Shown here in pieces: positions 30,791 to 39,010 of a DNA stretch of 64,000 bases. Made by a program: the position numbers and the translations under genes. Origin of the DNA: an uncultured Pelagibacteraceae bacterium (GTDB lineage: Bacteria > Pseudomonadota > Alphaproteobacteria > Pelagibacterales > Pelagibacteraceae); contig CACFBW010000001.1 in assembly GCA_902564565.1 (NCBI GenBank), positions 124,001-188,000 on the forward strand. Direction: 5' to 3'. The number at the start of each line of letters is the position of its first letter. Positions within the stretch are counted from its first letter, which is position 1. The notes beneath the pieces were generated by a model that saw only the letters and a list, made by a program, of their open reading frames with translations, searched no databases and was not told where the DNA came from.

Positions 30791-31843
30791 TTGAATTTAA
30801 AAATGAATTCTAAAATTGTAATCTTTAAAAATGACGCAGTAGGTGACCTTGCTCAAAGTCTTGCTGCTATATATAATATAATTGAAAACAATAAAGATAA
30901 AAGTATTTTAATATATTTATCTGAAAGAAGTAAAAGTTTTTCTTTTCTTATTAAAAAAAACAGCAACGTAATATTTAAAAACCTTAAATATAATTTAACC
31001 ATTTTTGAAAAAATTAAAATTTTTTTTTACATTTTGTTAAATGATATTTCTAAAATATATATATTAACACCAAAGAGTTTTTATTTTTTTCTACCATTGA
31101 TATTTAAAAAAATTAAATTTTATGGGATATGTATTAATGGAACAAATAAATACAAAAGACCAAATGAATTTCTTAGAAAAAAACTTTTTAAATATGTTGT
31201 AAATGATAGAGCCGCGATTTTTAAAAGAGATTCCACAGTAAATATTCAAAATGATTTAGTTAATGATAGTAAAAAAAAAATTAACGAATTTAAATTTAAT
31301 ATAAACGTCAAAAAATCTTTTATTTTAAATAAATACTTGCCTTCTAACTATGCTTATTTTCATATTAAAAAAAGCACAATGGAAAAATTAAACTGGAGCA
31401 TAAATGATTTACATAATCTATTTAATAAACTACTTAATTATTATTCAAACGTTGTATTTAGCAAGGATATTGAAAAAGATTTAATTTCAGAATCCTTTAA
31501 AGAAAGTTTTAACGTTGTTGATTTTTCCTCTGGTAAATTTATTAATAATAATAGTAAAATTTTCTTTTTTGATAATATTAAAGGTGAAGATTTATATTAT
31601 ACTATAAAAAATTCATCTAAAACTATTGCTTTTCACGGAATGATGACGAATCTTGCATCGCTTGAAAAAAAACCAGTTTTAGATTTATGGTATTGTAATA
31701 TAATAAATTGGGACACTTACAGAAGTTGTCGTAATGCATTTTATGAATTTAAACCTTCTTACAATGAATACAATTTTATAATGCCTAGTAAAAATTTCTT
31801 GAAAACTGTTAAAAAAATCGAATATTCATTAAATAGGAAATAA
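30791..31843 (+). CDS. Glycosyltransferase family 9-like (heptosyltransferase-like)
   Basis: KIVIFKNDAVGDLAQSLAAIYNIIE N-terminus; TIAFHGMMTNLASLEKKPVLDL near the C-terminus. Confidence 0.65.
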   Translation: MNLKMNSKIVIFKNDAVGDLAQSLAAIYNIIENNKDKSILIYLSERSKSFSFLIKKNSNVIFKNLKYNLTIFEKIKIFFYILLNDISKIYILTPKSFYFFLPLIFKKIKFYGICINGTNKYKRPNEFLRKKLFKYVVNDRAAIFKRDSTVNIQNDLVNDSKKKINEFKFNINVKKSFILNKYLPSNYAYFHIKKSTMEKLNWSINDLHNLFNKLLNYYSNVVFSKDIEKDLISESFKESFNVVDFSSGKFINNNSKIFFFDNIKGEDLYYTIKNSSKTIAFHGMMTNLASLEKKPVLDLWYCNIINWDTYRSCRNAFYEFKPSYNEYNFIMPSKNFLKTVKKIEYSLNRK

Positions 31844-31844
31844 T

Positions 31845-32342
31845 TTAATTAAGCGTATATAATTTTAAAGTTTTTTTAATTAAATCAAATTTATAAATAA
31901 TCTCAATTGTTGTTGAAAACAAAACTGTTGAAATGAGACTATAAGCAAAGAAGGGGATTGCCATTGTGTAGCACATAACTAACCCACTCATGCTATATCC
32001 ATACATGCCACCGCTCCATACACCAAAATTTGTAATAACAAAAAAAACAAGTGCCCCTAAAAGTGCTCCAGATATTCTTTTAGTTATTCCTCTAGAAAAA
32101 TAAGTAGGTAGAAAACTAATTAATAAAACACTCCCCCATGTAAAAAGTAGCGTGCTATGAAAACCTATAATAAAGTCAGTTACAGCAAAGCTCAAAATTA
32201 AAGCTGGTATAAATCTAGTTCCCAAAAGTGCAGGAATGTAGAAACTTAAAGCAATCAAACTTGTAAAGTTTGGTGGATGTGGAATAAATCTACTAGCAGC
32301 TAGAGCAGCAAAAATTCCTAATGATATTTTTAAATAGTTCAT
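31845..32342 (-). CDS. DUF6580-like small membrane protein, downstream of btuB under the cobalamin riboswitch
   Basis: ~5-6 TM; RFIPHPPNFTSLIALSFYIPALLG, VTDFIIGFH, FFVITNFGVWSGGMYGYSMSGLVMCYTMAIPF. Family name is from memory. Confidence 0.78.
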   Translation of the reverse strand: MNYLKISLGIFAALAASRFIPHPPNFTSLIALSFYIPALLGTRFIPALILSFAVTDFIIGFHSTLLFTWGSVLLISFLPTYFSRGITKRISGALLGALVFFVITNFGVWSGGMYGYSMSGLVMCYTMAIPFFAYSLISTVLFSTTIEIIYKFDLIKKTLKLYTLN

Positions 32343-32377
32343 AAGTTTAGTATTTTAAATTATATCTAACAAAATAA

Positions 32378-34225
32378 CTAGTATAATTTTGTAAAGCCAA
32401 TTCTAAATTGCCTCCCGTCCTGACTATAAGTTGCAGGTTTTTCATATCTCTCATTGAGTAAATTTGTAAAACTTAGTATAAAAACATTATTAAATTTTTT
32501 TTTTCTTAATGTTAGATCTAACATATCTACACTCTTTACAAATTCATTTTTAGATCCTGTCCAATCAAGATGTTCACCAATATATCTATAATTTAAATTT
32601 AAATTGACAGAACCATAATTTTTTACGTTCAGTTTTTTTTCATAATCAATACCATAAGATAAATCAGGTCTTCTAGAATTTGGCCCCCCAGTGTCTGTTC
32701 GACTTTTAGCGAAATGCGAGGTAATTGAAAATTTTTGATTATCTTTAAAAAATAGATTGATTTCACTCTCAATACCTTCTTGTGTGGTATCTGGAAGTTT
32801 ATTTTCATACCCAGACCAATCTGATTTAATTTTAATTCTATCAGTCATATTTGTTCTATAAAGTGTTGATATAAATTGAAATTTTTCAGTAAAATTATAT
32901 TTAGCATACAACTCATTAGTGCTACTTTTTTCTGGATCAATGCCAGTACTTCCTGAATGCGAGCTCGATGAACCATATAATTCATAAAGACTTGGGTTTT
33001 TCAATCCTGTTGAGCGAGTTAAACCTAATTTTAAATTTTTAAATAGTTGAGTATAGTTAATTTTATATGTTTGATTACCACCAGTTTCTTTGTGATCATC
33101 GTTTCTTAAATGTAATGATAAAGATTGTTTATCATTGAATTTATATCCAGCATTTGAAAAAATACCAAAATTTTTTAAATGTCCTTTTGTTTGCGATGTA
33201 AAGGTAAGTGTTGTGTAGTCACCCCAGTCATATTTATATTCTGCTCCATATCCAAAAGAAAGTTTATCATTAAAAGTCATATCACTTTCAGCCTTTGTGG
33301 TGAGAGACTCGCTGTAATATTTATTTACAGTACCTTGTTCATCATATTTTCTGTCATAGTTATGATAATGAATAATAAAATTATCAAATGAATTATTGGT
33401 GAATCTTTCAAAACCAACCTGCATTGCATACATTTTATTATCTGAAATAACATTTTCTTCAGTTGATGCATTTTTATCATAATCTGACTCAGTATCTCTT
33501 CCATAAAATGTTGACTTAAACTTTAAATTTTCATTTATCCATTTATTACCATTTAAATTAACTTGGTAATTTTGGGTTCCATCTTTTTCTGAACCTTTAG
33601 CAATTGCACTATCAGTTTTCATTTGATTTGAAGCACCTTTAAAATTTAAATGCCAACCATTTTTAGTTATTTTGGTTTGATTGTAGTTAAAAGAGTTGTT
33701 GTTAGCATTAAATCCACTAACCGAATAACTATTGTTATAATCTATATCAGTAACAAAATTTATTGCTCCACCTATAGCATCAGGACCAAAATGAGAACCG
33801 TTTGCTCCTTTGTATATTTCAATCTGTTGAACAGTTTGAATAAAATCTTGTCCAAAGTCATGTATACCATTTGTTGTGGATTGATCATTAATAGGAATAC
33901 CATTTAATAAAACAAGAGTGTGATTTGATTCAGAACCTCTCATGAAAATTGCTCCAGTTTGTCCTTTTTGACCAGACTGATAATAGTCAAGTCCTGGAAT
34001 TAGCTTAAGTAGATCGAATGTATCTTTTGCACCAGTTGCCTCAATTTGTTGTTTATTAAAAACTTTCTTAATAACACTGTCATTATTATAATTTGAAGTA
34101 TTTGAAGTTTTTCTAATTGTTAAACATGAAACACCCTGTCTATTATCCCACTCACAATCATTTAATTTTTCACCATACAAATTTGATATTAGTAATAAAA
34201 AAAATATTGAAGCTCTTAAAAGCAT
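32378..34225 (-). CDS. btuB: TonB-dependent vitamin B12 receptor (BtuB-like)
   Basis: Plug domain (VIKKVFNKQQIEATGAKDTFDLLKLIPGLDYYQSGQKGQTGAIFMRGSESNHTLVLLNGIPINDQ), C-terminal beta-strand ending RQFRIGFTKLY; preceded by a cobalamin riboswitch. Confidence 0.92.
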   Translation of the reverse strand: MLLRASIFFLLLISNLYGEKLNDCEWDNRQGVSCLTIRKTSNTSNYNNDSVIKKVFNKQQIEATGAKDTFDLLKLIPGLDYYQSGQKGQTGAIFMRGSESNHTLVLLNGIPINDQSTTNGIHDFGQDFIQTVQQIEIYKGANGSHFGPDAIGGAINFVTDIDYNNSYSVSGFNANNNSFNYNQTKITKNGWHLNFKGASNQMKTDSAIAKGSEKDGTQNYQVNLNGNKWINENLKFKSTFYGRDTESDYDKNASTEENVISDNKMYAMQVGFERFTNNSFDNFIIHYHNYDRKYDEQGTVNKYYSESLTTKAESDMTFNDKLSFGYGAEYKYDWGDYTTLTFTSQTKGHLKNFGIFSNAGYKFNDKQSLSLHLRNDDHKETGGNQTYKINYTQLFKNLKLGLTRSTGLKNPSLYELYGSSSSHSGSTGIDPEKSSTNELYAKYNFTEKFQFISTLYRTNMTDRIKIKSDWSGYENKLPDTTQEGIESEINLFFKDNQKFSITSHFAKSRTDTGGPNSRRPDLSYGIDYEKKLNVKNYGSVNLNLNYRYIGEHLDWTGSKNEFVKSVDMLDLTLRKKKFNNVFILSFTNLLNERYEKPATYSQDGRQFRIGFTKLY

Positions 34226-34244
34226 AAGACATCCTTTATTTTAA

Positions 34245-34265
34245 CTCTCTCGTTTAATTAGAGAG
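34245..34265 (-). terminator. Hairpin between the B12 aptamer and btuB start (possible expression platform)
   Basis: Inverted repeat CTCTCT cgtttaatt AGAGAG between aptamer and the AAAGGATG Shine-Dalgarno region. Confidence 0.5.
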
Positions 34266-34269
34266 ATTA

Positions 34270-34430
34270 TTTAATTTATGCCGATGCTAATTTTTCATTG
34301 TAGAACTAGACTTTTCCTGGCCTTCGTTCACAGCGGACTTTACTGGGTGGCGCTCGGGCTTTAACCGTTGCAGGAACAGTCAATGAATTTCACACTGATT
34401 TCCCACCATGCATTTCAGTATTAATTATTT
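34270..34430 (-). promoter_or_regulatory. Cobalamin riboswitch upstream of btuB
   Basis: Minus strand reads ATGCATGGTGGGAAATCAGTGTGAAATTCATTGACTGTTCCTGCAACGGTTAAAGCCCGAGCGCCACCCAG...GGCCAGGAAAAGTC, with GGTGGGAA, GACTGTNCCTGCAACGG, GAGCGCCACC and B12-box-like elements in canonical order. Outer boundaries approximate. Confidence 0.9.
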
Positions 34431-34531
34431 TATGTATATTTATAATAAAAAGTCAATCCTTTATTGAGAAATTACCTTATCTTTTTGATTAACATTTATT
34501 GTAAAAATGATAAATTGTTAACGTATTTAAT

Positions 34532-35977
34532 ATGAATAAAAATAATAGTAAAAAGTGGTGCCTTGTACATATTGGTAATGATATTACTTATGGTTTAGCA
34601 TTTGTTGCTGGTGAACTTAAAAGACTGAATCATCAAATTTTTTGGATAGATGGAGATGATGAAATTGATGCTTTAAATAAATCTATTATTAAAAATAAGC
34701 CAGATTATGTTTGTTTTGGACCTCTTTCTACCGAGTTTTCGAGATCTGTAGAACTTGTCAAAGAATTTAAAAAAGTACTTCCTTCTTTAAGAAGTGTATT
34801 TGGTGGAAAGCATGTTCTAGCTATACCTGACGAAATAAAGAAAAATGATGACATTGATTATTTGATATGGGGACCTGTATACGAAACCATTGATAAAATT
34901 ATAAACAGTCCTCCTAAAACTTCTATAAAAGGTGCTCCCACTATGCCTTGCAATATGCAACCAGCTTTAGAGGAATATTTTCAACAAGTTCCAAGAATGG
35001 GCAGTAGAGAAAGAAAATATATAATGTCTCATTTTGGCTGTGTTTACAATTGCTCATTTTGTTGCACAAGTGTGACTCGTAAATCTTATGGTGCCAAAGC
35101 TTACAAAGAATATTGGCTTTCTAGAAGACCTGTAGAAAATATGATTGAAGAAGCAAAACTTTTTTTAAAATTTCCAACTAAAGAAGTTTCTTTTGAAGAT
35201 GATGATGTTTTATACGGAACTCATGAGGGTGCCGAAGGTACAGACTGGTTAATTGAATTTACAAAGGCATGGAAGAAAGAAATTAATATACCAATGTATG
35301 CAAATGTTACTCCAAATACAGTAGTCAAAGCTACAGATGCTGCGCTAGCAACTCTGGCTGAATTGGCCGGCACTTTAACAATGGGTGTTCAAACTACCGG
35401 TGGTGATTCAAGTAGATTGTTCAATAGACATTTTCAAGATGAAAAACAAGTTATAGAAGCTGTAAAAATTATGACAAAGTTTGGTGTTAAAGTAAAATTA
35501 GAAGTTATAATTGGTTTACCTAATATTGACGGATTGTGTCCCGATCCAGTTACTGATGCAATAAAAACAATCCAAATGTGTCAAAGAATAGCAAGAGAAG
35601 TGCCTCCAGAAATGACATGGACTTCATGCTTTCCCTTGATGTTGTATCCAGGAACTGAGCTCCATAAAAAAGCCATGAGAGCCAAAATTCCTTTAAGTGA
35701 AGCTTGCGAATTTGAATGGCACAGTGGAGAAGGGTCAGTAAAATTTGATCCTCTTACAATGAAGCGTATAAGAAACATGACAAAGATGGCAACCATGTTT
35801 ATAAAGTACGACATGAATGAAAGATGGATGAGAGCTTTAATGGATATGGATCTAAATGAATCATCTTCAAAACAACTTAGTGAATGTCAATATTTAGAAA
35901 GTTTAACTTTTAGATTAGGTGATGGTATAGAAAGCGAATTTGATAGCATACTTAAAGGCATGAATTTTAAATACTAA
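34532..35977 (+). CDS. B12-binding-domain radical SAM protein
   Basis: N-terminal cobalamin-binding-like Rossmann region (TYGLAFVAGELKRLNHQIFWIDG...PDYVCFGPLSTEF...SVFGGKHVLAIPDEI), radical SAM CVYNCSFC (CxxxCxxC), EDDDVLYG, EVIIGLP. Confidence 0.88.
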   Translation: MNKNNSKKWCLVHIGNDITYGLAFVAGELKRLNHQIFWIDGDDEIDALNKSIIKNKPDYVCFGPLSTEFSRSVELVKEFKKVLPSLRSVFGGKHVLAIPDEIKKNDDIDYLIWGPVYETIDKIINSPPKTSIKGAPTMPCNMQPALEEYFQQVPRMGSRERKYIMSHFGCVYNCSFCCTSVTRKSYGAKAYKEYWLSRRPVENMIEEAKLFLKFPTKEVSFEDDDVLYGTHEGAEGTDWLIEFTKAWKKEINIPMYANVTPNTVVKATDAALATLAELAGTLTMGVQTTGGDSSRLFNRHFQDEKQVIEAVKIMTKFGVKVKLEVIIGLPNIDGLCPDPVTDAIKTIQMCQRIAREVPPEMTWTSCFPLMLYPGTELHKKAMRAKIPLSEACEFEWHSGEGSVKFDPLTMKRIRNMTKMATMFIKYDMNERWMRALMDMDLNESSSKQLSECQYLESLTFRLGDGIESEFDSILKGMNFKY

Positions 35978-36033
35978 TTAATATTTTTCTATACAAAATC
36001 ACGAAATAGTCATACAAAAAAATCAAATCCTTT

Positions 36034-36984
36034 ATGAAGAAATATATTGTCGTAAAAATCGCAAATGGTTTTGGAAATCAAATGTTTTTATATTCTGCAG
36101 CTTATTCTTTTTCAAAAAAAATGGGCTATGAACTCTTAATTGATGATGAAACTGGAATTAATCACGATATTAGAAAATCACAAAAAGTCAAAAGAGCAAA
36201 TTGGAAACCAAAATATGAATTGGATATTTTCACATTATCAGCAAAAATAGCTGAAAATAAGTACAAATTTATCAGTTACAAGGACCATATAAAAAGAAAA
36301 TTTTTAAAATTTACCGATAATTTTTCAAATAAAAAAAAATTTTTAACAGAAAAGTTAGATAATAATAAAAAAACATATTATTCAGATCAATATCTAAATA
36401 ATAAATATGATAATGTCATTTTTTTTGAAGGTTATTTTGAATCAGAAAAATACTTTTACGAACACAAAAAAAATCTTCAAAAAGAATTCAATTTTAAAAA
36501 TTCAATTAACCTTAAAAACAATAAATACTATGACTTAATTTCTAATAATAACGTTGTTTCAATTGCTTTTAGAAGTAGAAGATTTACTGAGACAGAAAAA
36601 GATTTTAAAAATAAAAATATGCAAATTAAAACTGAAAAATTTGAATCTGATACATTAAAATATATATATAGAGGGATTGATTTTTTTAAGTCCAAAATAA
36701 AAAATCCAAAGTTTTTACTTTGGTCTGATAATTTTGAAGGATTAGGGAAGCATTTTGATCCTAAATTTTTTACATATGTAGAAAATGACCCTCAGAACAA
36801 AATCATTTTAGATTTTTCTCTGATGTGTAAATGTAAATATTTCATTGTCGGTTCAACATCTTTTCACTGGTGGTCTGCTTGGCTATGTGACGATGAAAAC
36901 AAAATTATTCTTCGTCCAAAAGATAAGGATTTAAATCTTTCGTGTAATGAAGATTTTTGGCCTGAATCCTGGATTAATATTTAA
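36034..36984 (+). CDS. Alpha-1,2-fucosyltransferase-like glycosyltransferase (GT11)
   Basis: VKIANGFGNQMFLYSAAYSFSKKMGYELLIDD, FEGYFESEKYF, VSIAFRSRRF, CKYFIVGSTSFHWWSAWL. Confidence 0.8.
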   Translation: MKKYIVVKIANGFGNQMFLYSAAYSFSKKMGYELLIDDETGINHDIRKSQKVKRANWKPKYELDIFTLSAKIAENKYKFISYKDHIKRKFLKFTDNFSNKKKFLTEKLDNNKKTYYSDQYLNNKYDNVIFFEGYFESEKYFYEHKKNLQKEFNFKNSINLKNNKYYDLISNNNVVSIAFRSRRFTETEKDFKNKNMQIKTEKFESDTLKYIYRGIDFFKSKIKNPKFLLWSDNFEGLGKHFDPKFFTYVENDPQNKIILDFSLMCKCKYFIVGSTSFHWWSAWLCDDENKIILRPKDKDLNLSCNEDFWPESWINI

Positions 36985-37033
36985 TTGTATTTAATAATGA
37001 TAAAAAATTGTTTATATATAATTAGTTATTAAA

Positions 37034-37720
37034 ATGAAAACTCTTGCACAAATCGGGAAAAAATACCCTACAAGTAAAAATAAAACTGGGTTTATTCCAA
37101 TCTATGAACATTTTCTTGATTCATTACGAGAAAAAGAAATTAACATACTTGAAATAGGTGTGGACCAAGGAGATAGCCTTAGGCTTTGGAGAGACTATTT
37201 TAGTAAAGCAAAAATTTGTGGAATAGATATAGTTAAAAAGGATTTTTCTATTAATAATGTTGAAATTTTATGTGGTGACCAATCTGATTACAACTTTTTA
37301 TCAGAAATTGTAAAAAAATATGGAAAATTTGATATTATAATTGATGATGGAAGTCATGTCTCAAAACATATTATAAGTTCATTTCATTACTTATTTGATT
37401 ATTTAAATGAAAATGGTCTTTATATAATTGAAGATCTACAAACTTCATACATACCTAGATTTGGTGGTAGTCGTTTAAATTTAAATAAAAAAAAAACTTC
37501 TATGAATTTTATCAAAACTTTATCGGATTCAATTAATTATGAACATAATGATAAACCTTTTTTTAAGAAAAGTATTTATGATGGTAAAATTAAATCAGTA
37601 CATTTCTATCAAAATATTTCAATAATTGAAAAAGGGGAGAGTATTAAGTATTTCTACGGAGAAAATCAAAAAATTAAATTTTCTAACAAAATTAAAAAGT
37701 TATTATCTTTATTTTTCTAG
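37034..37720 (+). CDS. Class I SAM-dependent methyltransferase
   Basis: INILEIGVDQGDSLRLWRDYFSKAKICGIDI, FDIIIDDGSHVSKHIISSFHYLFDYLNENGLYIIEDL. Confidence 0.82.
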   Translation: MKTLAQIGKKYPTSKNKTGFIPIYEHFLDSLREKEINILEIGVDQGDSLRLWRDYFSKAKICGIDIVKKDFSINNVEILCGDQSDYNFLSEIVKKYGKFDIIIDDGSHVSKHIISSFHYLFDYLNENGLYIIEDLQTSYIPRFGGSRLNLNKKKTSMNFIKTLSDSINYEHNDKPFFKKSIYDGKIKSVHFYQNISIIEKGESIKYFYGENQKIKFSNKIKKLLSLFF

Positions 37721-38638
37721 TTAAATTTTAATCTTGTTTAAAGCGTTGTTTTTAAATAAATTTGCTTCTTGTATGTATCTTCTTACCATCTGAGTTGTTT
37801 TATGACCAGTCATAGCCATTATGTTGCGTTCTTCAGCTCCAGATTCCGCAGTTGATGTTGCAAACCCTGATCTTAGGCTATGGCCTCCATATTTGTTTGG
37901 ATCTAATCCACAAAATGACGCATATTTTTTAATTATTAGTGCTATGCTTTTATCCGAAATATCAAATATTTTTCCTGATTTATTTTTTGTATAATTTATC
38001 CAGTTTTTTAAATTTGTTACTGGGCAAAATTCTTTATTATCAAAGTAGGGTATTGCTTTAGTCATTCCTTCGCCAGATTGATCAGTTTTTGATCTTTTAA
38101 CAAAGATTTTTAAACCTTCATTTACAAATTCAACATCTTCATGGTCTATATTGACAAGTTCTGACCTTCTAAAACCACCTGAAAATCCTACTAATATAAT
38201 TGCTTTATCTCTAATTTTTTTATTTTCTGATTGTTTAAATTGATCTATCGCATTAATTATTAATTTTAAGTCATTGATTAATATAGGTTTTTTTGCTTTT
38301 TGATTGCTACCTTTAACCCTTTTAATTCCATGTAAATTCTCCATTATTATAGGATGTTTTGTGTCGAGGTAATGACCTTTTATCTTATGAATAACGCTTA
38401 TTGAAGCTATTCTTCTTTTTAAAGTGCTAAATTTTGAGCTAGCAGATAAATGAGTTAGATAAATAGACAGAACTTTTGGCTCTGTAGGCATTGAACATAA
38501 TCCATTCTTAGTACAAAATCCTGCAAAATCTTTAAAATCTGCCTTATAAGCTCTTAGAGTATTAGCAGCTTTCGAATTCTTTAAATTTTTTAAAGTTTCT
38601 AACTCAAGGCTTTTTAAGTCAGTTGTTAGTTCATTCAT
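37721..38638 (-). CDS. Tyrosine-type site-specific recombinase (Cre-like/phage integrase family)
   Basis: GFSGGFRRSELVNID (catalytic R), SKTDQSGEG, GGHSLRSGFAT (HxLR), TGHKTTQMVRRYI (H...Y). Confidence 0.93.
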   Translation of the reverse strand: MNELTTDLKSLELETLKNLKNSKAANTLRAYKADFKDFAGFCTKNGLCSMPTEPKVLSIYLTHLSASSKFSTLKRRIASISVIHKIKGHYLDTKHPIIMENLHGIKRVKGSNQKAKKPILINDLKLIINAIDQFKQSENKKIRDKAIILVGFSGGFRRSELVNIDHEDVEFVNEGLKIFVKRSKTDQSGEGMTKAIPYFDNKEFCPVTNLKNWINYTKNKSGKIFDISDKSIALIIKKYASFCGLDPNKYGGHSLRSGFATSTAESGAEERNIMAMTGHKTTQMVRRYIQEANLFKNNALNKIKI

Positions 38639-38643
38639 TGTAT

Positions 38644-38670
38644 TTTCCGATAACCATTAATTATCGGAAA
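38644..38670. repeat. Perfect 10-7-10 inverted repeat (candidate recombinase core/operator site)
   Basis: TTTCCGATAA-CCATTAA-TTATCGGAAA, starting 6 nt upstream of the recombinase start codon. Confidence 0.85.
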
Positions 38671-38779
38671 TTATATAATAAGCAAAAATAAATGTCAATA
38701 TTAAAATTTTGAAAATAATCATAAATGTTATACCCGTAATCCACAGCTGTGAGAAACTGAATCAATCAATTATAAAGTG

Positions 38780-39004
38780 ATACATACAACCATTGCACTC
38801 TGATAGTCTGATAAATGAATTAAGGGGCAACCCTTAACTGGCCGATTGGGGAAAAACCGAGAGGTTCAAGCCCAGGGGGCAGAAAGTTCTGCGGAGTAGC
38901 GCTAAAATCGCGGAGCGGAAGGCATGGCGGTAGCGCATACAACGACGTGCCAAAACTACTGTTCTTTGTGCCGTAAAAAGCACAAGGAAACAGGGGTTTT
39001 TTTT
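38780..39004 (+). ncRNA. Putative GC-rich structured RNA of unknown family, ending in a Rho-independent terminator
   Basis: Hand count 95/180 G+C over 38821-39000 versus AT-rich surroundings; hairpins TTAAGGG-GCAA-CCCTTAA (38820-38837), GCAGA-AAGT-TCTGC (38879-38892), GCGCT...AGCGC (38899-38936), terminal hairpin plus T8. 5' end is a guess. Confidence 0.55.
38959..39004 (+). terminator. Rho-independent terminator
   Basis: CTGTTCTTTGTGC-CGTAAAAA-GCACAAGGaAACAG followed by GGG and T8 (38997-39004), just before the ogt start. Confidence 0.8.
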
Positions 39005-39010
39005 CTATTT

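Noticed and set aside
38905-38930. SRP RNA apical motif (CGGAAGGCA resembles part of CCGGAAGGNAGCAGCC)
   Set aside because: The GGTCAGG 5' strand and AGCAGCC 3' strand are absent; closing pairs would mismatch.
38820-39004. tmRNA (one-piece or permuted two-piece) as identity of the GC-rich RNA
   Set aside because: There is a superficially tag-like frame (GCA TAC AAC GAC GTG CCA AAA CTA CTG TTC TTT GTG CCG TAA = AYNDVPKLLFFVP), but it does not end in an ALAA/VAA-type degron. I found no TTCGAC 5' element and no tRNA-like acceptor end. Kept as unidentified RNA.
38924-39010. N-terminal extension of the ogt ORF (MAVAHTTTCQNYCSLCRKKHKETG...)
   Set aside because: Lies within the GC-rich hairpins and terminator; the canonical MGMT domain starts at the ATG at 39011.
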